DNA from: Verrucomicrobiales bacterium
GTDB taxonomy: Bacteria > Verrucomicrobiota > Verrucomicrobiia > Limisphaerales > UBA11320
Reading direction: 5' to 3'
Assembly (NCBI GenBank): GCA_003452185.1
Contig: DMJJ01000566.1
Span: 1-6,015 of the forward strand
Length of the DNA: 6,015 bases
Each line of letters starts with the position of its first letter. Position 1 is the stretch's first letter. A model generated the notes under the pieces. It worked only from the letters and a program-made list of their open reading frames with translations, ran no database searches and was not told the DNA's origin. Of the stretch, positions 1 through 5,921 are shown in pieces. The translations under genes were made by a program, and so were the position numbers.

Positions 1-1
1 G

Positions 2-427
2 GCCGACGGAACGCTCGAGGTCCTCTGCAGCGACCACGCCCCGCACTGCGACTACGAGAAGGAGGTCGAGTTCGACTATGCCCCGTTTGGAATCACGGGG
101 CTTGAAAACGAGCTCGCTGTTTCCCTGATGCAGCTGCACCACTCGGGCCGCATGAAACTGATCGATGTGCTCCACCGGTACACCGTCGCCCCGGCGCGCA
201 TCCTGCGGCTGGAGAAGGGAACCCTTGCGGTCGGGCGGGATGCGGATGTCACCCTTCTGGATCCCGACCGCGCTTGGTCTTTCCGGCGGGCCGACACCCG
301 GAGCAAGTCGACCAACAACCCGTTTTATGACTGGCCCCTGCGCGGCCTTCCCGTGATGACGGTGGTGGGCGGCCGGGTTGTTCATGCGGACAGCTCGCTC
401 CGGCGGGAGGAGCCGGTCTCGGTGTGA
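2..427 (+). CDS. pyrC: Dihydroorotase, C-terminal part (5' end outside window)
   Basis: This is the last 141 residues of a class I-type dihydroorotase, the cytoplasmic zinc enzyme that interconverts N-carbamoyl-L-aspartate and L-dihydroorotate in de novo pyrimidine synthesis. The diagnostic segment is SDHAPH at visible residues 10-15, followed by YEK; its aspartate and histidines are the catalytic/metal-site residues of the amidohydrolase family. Next come FGITGLENEL, typical of dihydroorotases, then the C-terminal strand region with GTLAVGRDADVTLLDP and NPFYDWPLRG, ending in VGGRVVH, the usual end of the amidohydrolase small beta-domain. Roughly two thirds of the expected ~430 residues lie upstream of the window. 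The stop codon overlaps the GTG start of the next gene, which suggests one transcript and coupled translation. The nearby carA supports the pathway assignment. An allantoinase or hydantoinase is less likely given the context and the DHAPH-YEK pattern. Confidence 0.95.
   Translation, partial: ADGTLEVLCSDHAPHCDYEKEVEFDYAPFGITGLENELAVSLMQLHHSGRMKLIDVLHRYTVAPARILRLEKGTLAVGRDADVTLLDPDRAWSFRRADTRSKSTNNPFYDWPLRGLPVMTVVGGRVVHADSSLRREEPVSV
406..412 (+). promoter_or_regulatory. Shine-Dalgarno site for the thioredoxin-like gene
   Basis: GGAGGAG lies inside the end of pyrC, 11 bases upstream of the GTG at 424. It is the only strong Shine-Dalgarno sequence in front of an internal gene of this window. It decides the GTG start, because the reading frame has no other start codon before its conserved domain. 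Confidence 0.65.
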
Positions 428-909
428 CGGCCCCATCGCGACTTCGACGGCTCGCACCCCGGCTCTGGATCCCGGTGGTCGTGGCGCTTGGGGTGGCCTG
501 GTTTGTCTTCCCCCCCCAGGTGATCCAGTTGGTGTGGGGGACGAGCTACCCCGCGGCCCTCGCAGCGGCGAAGCAGGCTGGCAGGCCGATCCTGGCCGAT
601 TTCACAGGATCGGACTTTTGTGCCCCCTGCCAGCGATTGGAGCGGGAGATTTTCAACACTCCCGCTTTCGCTGCCTACGCCGCCACGAACCTGGTGCTTC
701 TTCGGCTCGATTTTCCCGTGTGGAAGGAGCTGCCGAAGGCCTTGGCGGAATCGAATCAGGCCCTTTCCGACCAGTTCAAGGTGGAGGGGTATCCGACCCT
801 GATCCTGATCAACCCCGAGGGGAAAGAGCTCGGCCGGATGACCGAGATCCTTGCCTCCACCCCGGCCGAATTCATCCGGGAGGTGGAGAAGATCCTCCAC
901 AAGCCGTAA
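424..909 (+). CDS. Membrane-anchored thioredoxin-like protein
   Basis: The protein has 161 residues. A short basic N-terminus (RLRR) precedes a hydrophobic helix at about residues 14-30, then a thioredoxin fold. DFTGSDF precedes the redox motif CAPC (Cys66, Cys69), and GYPT at 122-125 supplies the cis-proline that sits next to the active site. This is the thioredoxin_7-like group, in which 'FTGSDWCxxC' is usual; here the residue before the first cysteine is Phe rather than Trp. The arrangement predicts a domain outside the cytoplasmic membrane acting as a thiol-disulfide oxidoreductase; the anchor could also be a signal peptide. The GTG start is chosen because it overlaps the pyrC stop (GTGA) and has a good Shine-Dalgarno sequence. 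The gene lies inside a pyrimidine cluster, to which it has no known link. Its substrate is unknown. A role in cytochrome c maturation is conceivable given the cytochrome gene nearby, but this is speculation. Confidence 0.85.
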   Translation: MTAPSRLRRLAPRLWIPVVVALGVAWFVFPPQVIQLVWGTSYPAALAAAKQAGRPILADFTGSDFCAPCQRLEREIFNTPAFAAYAATNLVLLRLDFPVWKELPKALAESNQALSDQFKVEGYPTLILINPEGKELGRMTEILASTPAEFIREVEKILHKP

Positions 910-918
910 GTTGTTCGC

Positions 919-946
919 TTGACCCCACCCGGCCGACCCTTAGCAT
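919..946 (+). promoter_or_regulatory. Possible weak promoter before carA
   Basis: TTGACC (919-924) and TAGCAT (941-946) are separated by 16 bases in the 59-base gap before carA. They match the sigma-70 consensus at 5/6 and 4/6 positions. Initiation near 953 would leave a leader of about 16 nt without a Shine-Dalgarno sequence. carA may equally be read through from pyrC. Confidence 0.3.
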
Positions 947-968
947 CCGGCCGGTTTCGACTCGATTC

Positions 969-2132
969 ATGAACGCAATTCTGGCCCTAGAAGACGGCAC
1001 GGTTTACCACGGCACGGGGTTTGGCTCGCCCGCCTCCTCGTGCGGCGAGGTTTGTTTCAACACCTCCATGACCGGCTACCAGGAGATCCTGACCGATCCC
1101 TCCTATAAGGGCCAGATCGTCACGATGACCTATCCCCTGATCGGGAACTACGGGATCAACTCCCTGGATATCGAGTCGTGGCAGGCGCACGTCGCCGGGT
1201 TTGTCATCCGGGAGCTTTCCCCCATCGTCAGCAACTGGCGGAGCGAGCTCTCCCTCCCCGAATACCTTGAGAAGAGCCGGATTCCCGGTATCCAGGGGAT
1301 CGACACCCGGAGCCTGGTGAAGAAGCTCCGGGTCCGCGGGGCGATGAAGGGGTTCATCTCGACCGAGGGCGTGGGGGCTGAGGAGGCGGTCCGGCGTGCG
1401 AAGGAATGGCCGGGGTTGGTGGGTGTCGACTACGTCAAGGAGGTGACCCACAAGACGGCGTTCGCCTGGGATGAGAAGGATGAGCAGAGTGCCGCCTTCA
1501 AGCTCGTCCAGACCATGACTGACAACGCCTCGGCCCGGGCCAACCGCTACGCCCTGCCCGCGGCCGACATCCCGATCGTGGCCTTCGACTACGGGATCAA
1601 GTACAACATCCTCCGACGGCTCCGGCAGCACGGCTTCCGGGTTCAGGTGCTCCCGGCCACCGCCACGGCTGCCGATGCGTCGAAGTACAAGCCGGCCGGG
1701 GTCTTTCTCTCCAACGGGCCCGGTGACCCCTCCGCCCTCGGCTACGCGGTTCGCACCGCCAAGGACCTGATCCAGTCCGGGATCCCGATCTTCGGGATCT
1801 GCCTGGGGCATCAGATCCTGGGGCAGGCGCTGGGGGGCAAGACCTTCAAGCTCAAGTTCGGACACCGGGGTGGAAACCAGCCCGTGAAGGATCTGGAGTC
1901 CGGTCGCGTGGAAATCACGTCGCAGAACCATGGGTTTGCGGTCGACGGGGCATCGCTGCCATCGGAGGTGGCCGTGAACCGGATCAATCTCAACGACCAG
2001 ACGGTGGAGGGCCTCCGGCACCGGTCGAAACCGATTTTCTCGGTGCAGTACCATCCCGAGGCCTCTCCCGGGCCCCATGACTCCACCCCGCTCTTCGCGG
2101 AATTCCGGAGCCTGATCGAAAAACGGGGGTGA
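969..2132 (+). CDS. carA: Carbamoyl-phosphate synthetase, small (glutaminase) subunit
   Basis: The product has 387 residues, the normal length for CarA. It hydrolyses glutamine and channels ammonia to the large subunit CarB for carbamoyl phosphate synthesis, feeding pyrimidine and arginine pathways in the cytoplasm. The N-terminal small-chain domain begins ALEDGTVYHG and carries CFNTSMTGYQEILTDPSY and YPLIGNYG. The class I glutamine amidotransferase domain starts near residue 203 (VAFDYGIKYNI). It contains SNGPGDP (248-254), the nucleophile elbow GICLGHQ with Cys278, QNHGF (319-323), and the triad partners His362 and Glu364 in QYHPEA. All catalytic residues are present, so it should be active. 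The ATG at 969 is chosen because homology begins immediately there, although no Shine-Dalgarno sequence precedes it; the frame remains open upstream to about 378 but that stretch is not CarA-like. carB does not follow, so it must lie elsewhere. Confidence 0.97.
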   Translation: MNAILALEDGTVYHGTGFGSPASSCGEVCFNTSMTGYQEILTDPSYKGQIVTMTYPLIGNYGINSLDIESWQAHVAGFVIRELSPIVSNWRSELSLPEYLEKSRIPGIQGIDTRSLVKKLRVRGAMKGFISTEGVGAEEAVRRAKEWPGLVGVDYVKEVTHKTAFAWDEKDEQSAAFKLVQTMTDNASARANRYALPAADIPIVAFDYGIKYNILRRLRQHGFRVQVLPATATAADASKYKPAGVFLSNGPGDPSALGYAVRTAKDLIQSGIPIFGICLGHQILGQALGGKTFKLKFGHRGGNQPVKDLESGRVEITSQNHGFAVDGASLPSEVAVNRINLNDQTVEGLRHRSKPIFSVQYHPEASPGPHDSTPLFAEFRSLIEKRG

Positions 2133-2182
2133 CGGGCCGGTCCGCACCCGGGGCTGATCTGCCCGATGGTTTGGGAAACGGT

Positions 2183-2210
2183 TTGACTCACGGCGTTCAC
2201 GCAACATAAT
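2183..2210 (+). promoter_or_regulatory. Sigma-70-type promoter of the FHA gene
   Basis: TTGACT (2183-2188) and CATAAT (2205-2210) each match consensus at 5/6 positions, with a 16-base spacer. The likely transcription start is A2217, about 9 nt before the ATG at 2226. Two copies of GGTTTG (2168-2173 and 2180-2185) and the short palindrome GTTT-GGG-AAAC (2169-2179) sit at and just upstream of the -35 element and could be an operator. This promoter separates the FHA gene from the pyrimidine cluster. Confidence 0.65.
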
Positions 2211-2225
2211 CCCCCCAACCTAGCT

Positions 2226-2726
2226 ATGGCGAGGATCGTCCTTTTAAGTGAAGGCTACACCGGTCGCACTTTCGAACTGAAGGTGGAGCAAACCACAGTT
2301 GGACGGGTGTCTGACAATGCCATCGAGATTCCTGACGGCTCCGTCTCGAGTCACCATGGCGAGTTCGTCCTCAAGGGGGCGGATGTCCTCTTCCGCGACC
2401 TCGGGTCGACGAACGGGAGTTTTGTCGGTAACCAGCAGATCACCGAGGTGACCCTGAAGCATGGTCAGGTCCTTCGGCTGGGTCAGATCGAGATGCGGTT
2501 TGAATCCGCCGAAGCCCCGGCTGCCAAAGCCCCTTCCAAGCCCCCGGCCAACACCTCCGTCATCCCGGCTGGGATCAACCGCGAGCAGCTCTCAAACACC
2601 GGCACCGGTGTCAAAACCTCGGCCTTCAAGAAGAAGAGCAACAAGTCGACGATCTGGTTCGTCGCCCTCGTTGCCGTGGTGGCGCTGATCCTGATCGGGG
2701 CCTTGGCGATGGTCCTCATGAAGTAA
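2226..2726 (+). CDS. Tail-anchored FHA-domain protein
   Basis: The product has 166 residues. Residues 3-93 form a forkhead-associated domain, which binds phosphothreonine peptides. Its conserved residues are visible: GR at 26-27, the SSHH stretch at 41-44, and STNGSFVG at 61-68, with HGQVLRLG (79-86) near the end. A Pro/Ala/Lys/Ser-rich linker (about 94-135) and a basic patch KKKSNK (135-140) lead to a single hydrophobic helix at 143-165 that reaches the last residue. This predicts a C-terminally tail-anchored protein with the FHA domain in the cytoplasm, tethering a phosphorylated partner to the inner face of the membrane. No Ser/Thr kinase, phosphatase or secretion genes are adjacent, so the partner is unknown. 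The gene has its own promoter and no Shine-Dalgarno sequence (CCAACCTAGCT precedes the ATG), so translation probably starts on a near-leaderless mRNA. Confidence 0.88.
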   Translation: MARIVLLSEGYTGRTFELKVEQTTVGRVSDNAIEIPDGSVSSHHGEFVLKGADVLFRDLGSTNGSFVGNQQITEVTLKHGQVLRLGQIEMRFESAEAPAAKAPSKPPANTSVIPAGINREQLSNTGTGVKTSAFKKKSNKSTIWFVALVAVVALILIGALAMVLMK

Positions 2727-2975
2727 CGGCCGGGGGGGATCTCGCCCCGTATTCCGCTCCCCGTACCTCGGTTCCTGGCCTTTCCACCCCGGGAAGCCGT
2801 CGGTTCCAATTCGATTTTCCCCCGCTTTCGCCCGAACCCCCCGTTCAAACGCCAGCGAGGCCCCGCCTCACAGGGTGACGAGGTTTCGGTTTTCCCCAGG
2901 GGCTGGGCGCAGGGGGGCTGTTGGGGCCTCCTGCCGATTGAGGCGGGAGAAGGGCCGCTTCCGCTCCGTCGCGGC
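2727..2975. other. Gene-free gap between convergent genes
   Basis: These 249 bases separate the ends of the + strand FHA gene and the - strand membrane-protein gene. There is no convincing reading frame. A short hairpin CGGGG/CCCCG (2731-2735 with 2745-2749) follows the FHA stop but has no T-tract, so it is only a weak terminator candidate. TCGGTTCC occurs twice (2768-2775, 2800-2807). On the - strand, past the stop at 2976, short GC-rich complementary stretches occur but again without a T-run. I see no canonical intrinsic terminator. Confidence 0.6.
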
Positions 2976-3467
2976 TCAGCGGGCCACCGGACGACTGAGG
3001 GCCCGGGCTGTTCCCAGCACCGCCAGGAACAACAACACCGCCCCCAGCGGGACCAGCACGATGCCCAGTCCAGGGTCGTTCCCGTGAAGCGCGACCCCGC
3101 CGAGGAAGAAGCCTCCGGGGATCAAAATCCCCGAGGCCAGAAGAGCACGCGACGCCCTCACGCGCGCCGTGGTCGGCCACCCGGGGAGGTGGGGGAGTGT
3201 GGCCGCAAAGGCGATGTGGATCAGCCCGATCAGGGTTCCATGGGCATGGGCCAGGGTCCAGAGGAGGCGTCGCATCTCGTTTGAGACGTCGAGATAGAGG
3301 CCCGCCTTGAACCCGTGCAAAGCCTCAAGCCCCACCCCCAGCGTCAGGAACAGCAGCAACGACCACCACCCGTACCCAAGGTGGCGTCGGGCCAGTTGAT
3401 GAAGTTCCATTCCCACCCGGTCGGTCGGACCTGGAGATGGGGTCGGGGGGAGGGGGGTCGGTTTCAT
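2976..3467 (-). CDS. Small histidine-rich four-helix membrane protein, function unknown
   Basis: I do not recognise the family. The product has 163 residues. A Pro-rich N-terminus (1-19) is followed by four hydrophobic segments at about 34-51, 69-89, 108-127 and 134-155. Histidines fall in or at the ends of helices: His51, His74 and His76 in AHAHG, His84 and His128. An AHAH pair inside a helix could ligate heme or metal. The start at 3467 lies 7 bases after the cytochrome stop, with AGGAA about 10 bases upstream overlapping the end of that gene; Met20 is an alternative start. The frame is open further upstream, but that part overlaps the cytochrome gene and is not membrane-like. The close spacing implies one operon, so a role as membrane partner of the octaheme cytochrome, for example in quinone or heme contact, is plausible but unproven. 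Confidence 0.75.
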   Translation of the reverse strand: MKPTPLPPTPSPGPTDRVGMELHQLARRHLGYGWWSLLLFLTLGVGLEALHGFKAGLYLDVSNEMRRLLWTLAHAHGTLIGLIHIAFAATLPHLPGWPTTARVRASRALLASGILIPGGFFLGGVALHGNDPGLGIVLVPLGAVLLFLAVLGTARALSRPVAR

Positions 3468-3474
3468 GCAGGGA

Positions 3475-5409
3475 TCATTCCTGAAGGTCCATGGAAAGCG
3501 TGCTGCGCTGCCGCAGGAGAGTCTCCACCCGCTCACGCTGCAGATGTCCCTCCGAAATCAGGAGCGCCGGGCGGGGTGGGGAGCCGTTGGAGCTCCCCCG
3601 CTTCTCCCAACGCGACACCACCTGCCGGGCGGCCGTGGCTCGGTCCCCCTCGGCCCCGACGAAGTCGTACGGAATCGATTGGAACTCCGGGCCCAGGCTT
3701 TTCAGCGAGCGTCCCGCGATGAACCGGACCGCAGAGTAGGGATCCTGCATCCCCTCGGCCAGGTATGGGGCAAGCCAGTCCACCCCCGACGCCTGCTGGG
3801 CGCTCTCCCAACCCATGCTCCACGCGATGAGCGCCCGCTGCCCGGCATCCCCCTCCAGCAGCCACAGGAGTGAGGCGGCGACCGTCCGCTGCTCCTCGCT
3901 CAGCGGGGCCGAAGGCTGCCCGAACCACCGGGAGAGCTGCTCCCCGGTCCAGCCCAGGGTGCGATCCAGGTGACAGAGGTTGCAGGCGTTGGGTCGCCCC
4001 GTGCCCAGGGTCGACTTGAGGCTGGGGCTGTCGATCTGATGGCTCCGGATCGACTTCAGCAACCCGTAGGTGGTGTGGGGCATGTGGCAGTTGTAGCAGA
4101 GGCTTCCGCTCGATCCCGCCAGGTGGTGGGTGTGCTCTGTCAGCCTGGCCCCGATCGCCGGGTGGCATTGAAGGCAGGCCTGGTTGTTTTCCATCCGCGG
4201 GGCGAGCTGGTCGTCGCTGCTCTGTCCGTTGTGCATGGAATGACACGAGAGGCAGGAGAGCTCCCCCCGCTTGAAACAGGGAGATTCAACCAGCCCGTTG
4301 TACTCCCGGCCCGAGACCCGCACCATCCCATCGGACCAGTAGCGGTCGCGCAGGAACGTCACGTCCTTCTTGAGAGTCTCCTGGAGCCAGGGTTGCTCCG
4401 GGAGCCGGGTGGGCTGGATGATTGGGGCGCTCTTGGCCAGCTCTTGACCCGGTCGGTAGCGCAGCCCGTTCTGCTGGTAATCCGCCCGATCAGGAATCCA
4501 TTTGATGCTGTGGCATTGGCCGCAAACCTGGGCCGAGGCCTTGGAGCCGAGCTTGGCCGGGTTGACCAGGGCCGCCTCCTTGGAACCCGAAAAGTGGGCG
4601 GCGTAACGCTCGAGCACGTTCCGGTGCCGACGGACGTGGTCCTCGGCCGGGCCATGGCAGGCTTCGCAGGCGATCCCGAGCTCACCGGCACGGGATTCGA
4701 ACCGGAGGGTGCGGTTATTGGGACGAGCCTGGCCGGCGGTCGCGTGGCAACGAACGCAGTTCAGGTTCCAGGTCTGGCTTACCGGGGGAGTGGCCGGGTC
4801 CCGCAGGAAGGTGTTGTGGAAGGGAACCCAGCGCTGCTCCGGGATCAGCCAGGCAAACGGGAAAAGAGCCTGCTTGTTCCCATCGTCCGCCTGCATCCAA
4901 TAGACCTGCATGTGATGGGAACCGGTCAGGAGCCCCAGCCGGCGCCAGACCCTTCCCCCCTGCACCTGCCCGGCGACGGCGGAGGGGAGGGCTCCGGTTG
5001 CCTCCATCTCGGCGCCAAACTCACTCCCTCGCCGCTGCATCACGAAGCGCTTGCCGGCCAGCTCGAGGGGCACGTCATGGAAGTCGCCCACCACCGACTC
5101 GGGCGAGGCCCACTGGGTCATCGTGCGGTGAAAGGTTTGATGCCACGAGGCGTACGCCTTCGGGTGACACGCCTTGCAGCTGTCGGAGGTGACATAGCCC
5201 TCGGGGCCTCCCTGCCGCGGGGTGGAGTCGGCCAGCTGGCGGTTTGATTGGGCGGGCCTCGAGAGCGCCAGGCTCCAGTAGGTCGCTCCCCCGAGGAGCG
5301 CACCGACGGCAAGCAGTCCCGCCAGCAGGCCCCCTTGGCGGGGAGCTGTGCCACGAAGCAGTAGGCCGGCGGCGGCCAGCACCACCAGGGTGAATGCTAC
5401 CCATTCCAT
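3475..5409 (-). CDS. Membrane-anchored octaheme cytochrome c with HEAT-like C-terminus
   Basis: The product has 644 residues. Eight CxxCH heme c motifs begin at Cys78, 218, 248, 296, 386, 412, 438 and 476, with many spare histidines for distal ligation (e.g. His90, 94, 165, 166, 426, 428, 429). Two hydrophobic helices (about 3-19 and 28-49) flank a short basic loop, predicting a hairpin anchor with the heme domain outside the cytoplasmic membrane. GSHHMQVYW (163-171), CEACHGP and the NACNLCHLDRT block resemble multiheme cytochromes common in Planctomycetota and Verrucomicrobiota, distantly related to the cytochrome c554 group. Residues about 505-600 are helical and HEAT-like (DPYSAVRFIAGRSL). 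All motifs are CxxCH; no CxxCK active-site heme is seen, so it is more likely an electron carrier than a nitrite or tetrathionate reductase. The ATG at 5409 is chosen because the helices start there; an upstream in-frame ATG at 5547 lies before the probable transcription start. No Shine-Dalgarno sequence is visible. Confidence 0.92.
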   Translation of the reverse strand: MEWVAFTLVVLAAAGLLLRGTAPRQGGLLAGLLAVGALLGGATYWSLALSRPAQSNRQLADSTPRQGGPEGYVTSDSCKACHPKAYASWHQTFHRTMTQWASPESVVGDFHDVPLELAGKRFVMQRRGSEFGAEMEATGALPSAVAGQVQGGRVWRRLGLLTGSHHMQVYWMQADDGNKQALFPFAWLIPEQRWVPFHNTFLRDPATPPVSQTWNLNCVRCHATAGQARPNNRTLRFESRAGELGIACEACHGPAEDHVRRHRNVLERYAAHFSGSKEAALVNPAKLGSKASAQVCGQCHSIKWIPDRADYQQNGLRYRPGQELAKSAPIIQPTRLPEQPWLQETLKKDVTFLRDRYWSDGMVRVSGREYNGLVESPCFKRGELSCLSCHSMHNGQSSDDQLAPRMENNQACLQCHPAIGARLTEHTHHLAGSSGSLCYNCHMPHTTYGLLKSIRSHQIDSPSLKSTLGTGRPNACNLCHLDRTLGWTGEQLSRWFGQPSAPLSEEQRTVAASLLWLLEGDAGQRALIAWSMGWESAQQASGVDWLAPYLAEGMQDPYSAVRFIAGRSLKSLGPEFQSIPYDFVGAEGDRATAARQVVSRWEKRGSSNGSPPRPALLISEGHLQRERVETLLRQRSTLSMDLQE

Positions 5410-5549
5410 ACACAGGGCTGTTCGAGCCCAGTCGGCGGAGATGCGACTCCCCCCCCAAGGTTGCCCGGAAACGGGGCGTTTCGCCGAAACACCCTGCCCG
5501 TGACGAGCATTCCTCAAGAGGATGTTCACCGATAACGGGGGTCTCATAG
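5410..5549 (-). promoter_or_regulatory. Long leader of the cytochrome unit with alternating inverted repeats
   Basis: If transcription starts near 5543, about 134 nt of leader precede the cytochrome ATG. Within it, read on the + strand, GAAACG (5468-5473), GGG, CGTTTC (5477-5482), GCC, GAAAC (5486-5490) alternate. The middle arm can pair perfectly with either neighbour, so two mutually exclusive hairpins are possible. Position and symmetry suggest a control element, but the arms are only 5-6 bp and no riboswitch family is recognised. Confidence 0.35.
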
Positions 5550-5578
5550 CCTATATCGGAACACTCCCTTGGGGGCAA
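5550..5578 (-). promoter_or_regulatory. Likely promoter of the cytochrome/membrane-protein unit
   Basis: On the - strand TTGCCC (5578-5573) and TATAGG (5555-5550) are separated by exactly 17 bases, each matching the sigma-70 consensus at 4/6 positions. It lies in one of the few relatively AT-rich stretches upstream of the cytochrome gene. Initiation near 5543 would exclude the in-frame ATG at 5547 and so supports the start at 5409. Confidence 0.45.
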
Positions 5579-5604
5579 GTGTTTTGGAGGCGTCTGTCGT
5601 GCAG

Positions 5605-5675
5605 GGGGCCGACCGCCGGATGTCCATCCAGGGCGCTCCGACCCGCCGGGACATCCCTCGACCGGCGGAGGCCCC
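5605..5675. repeat. Large imperfect inverted repeat (hairpin)
   Basis: Three nested stems share one axis: GGGGCC (5605-5610) with GGCCCC (5670-5675), CCGCC (5613-5617) with GGCGG (5664-5668), and GGATGTCC (5618-5625) with GGACATCC (5649-5656). That is 19 base pairs with a 7-base bulge on the right side and a 23-base loop. There is no T-tract on either side, so it is not a standard terminator. It could be a structured RNA element or a protein-binding site just upstream of the cytochrome promoter. Confidence 0.45.
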
Positions 5676-5847
5676 GATCTATCCACACGTCAACATCGTG
5701 TAAGAGTTTACGGCCATCTGCGCACAGATGGGTAACGACGAAACCCCAAAGGCCCGCGAAGGCCCACCCCAGCCATGGTCATGAATCTGAAGAGTCGTCG
5801 GTGCCGTTTCGTTCCGCCCGGGACGACGTTCCGTCGGGGCCTGGCCG

Positions 5848-5910
5848 TGGGGGGGCGGAGAGGTTGGCGGCTTTCTCACGAAAGCCGCTACCGGAGAGGT
5901 GGGGGGGCGG
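5848..5910. repeat. Hairpin flanked by mirrored pairs of direct repeats
   Basis: The nine-base arms GCGGCTTTC (5867-5875) and GAAAGCCGC (5880-5888) are perfectly complementary around TCAC; a G-T and a T-A pair extend the stem to 5865-5890. On the left lies TGGGGGGGCGG (5848-5858) then GGAGAGGT (5857-5864). On the right the order is reversed: GGAGAGGT (5893-5900) then TGGGGGGGCGG (5900-5910). Both repeat units are identical copies in the same orientation. The absence of a T-tract argues against a terminator; a regulator-binding array or a repeat element is possible. Confidence 0.55.
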
Positions 5911-5921
5911 GGCTTCGTGAG

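Noticed and set aside
378..968. N-terminal extension of carA to an ATG at 378
   Set aside because: It would overlap pyrC and the thioredoxin gene, is not CarA-like, and would make the protein about 200 residues too long.
987..2207. Long - strand open frame opposite carA
   Set aside because: It is antisense to a fully conserved carA, contains no recognisable domain and is the usual GC-rich shadow frame.
2731..2749. Terminator after the FHA gene
   Set aside because: The stem is only 5 bp and no T-run follows, so it is recorded only as a weak candidate in the gap entry.
4683..4706. tRNA T-arm-like GGTTCGAATCC on the - strand
   Set aside because: It lies inside the cytochrome gene, the supposed T-stem does not pair, and no acceptor, D or anticodon arm surrounds it.
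3970..5247. 425-codon + strand open frame opposite the cytochrome gene
   Set aside because: The opposite strand encodes eight intact heme motifs; the + strand product is Gly/Val/Arg-rich without any known motif.
5410..5547. 46-residue N-terminal extension of the cytochrome
   Set aside because: The added stretch is basic and not membrane-like, and its ATG lies before the probable transcription start near 5543.
5522..5920. 132-codon + strand open frame
   Set aside because: Arg/Ser/Pro-rich product of shadow type, no ribosome-binding site, and it runs through several inverted repeats and both G-rich repeats.
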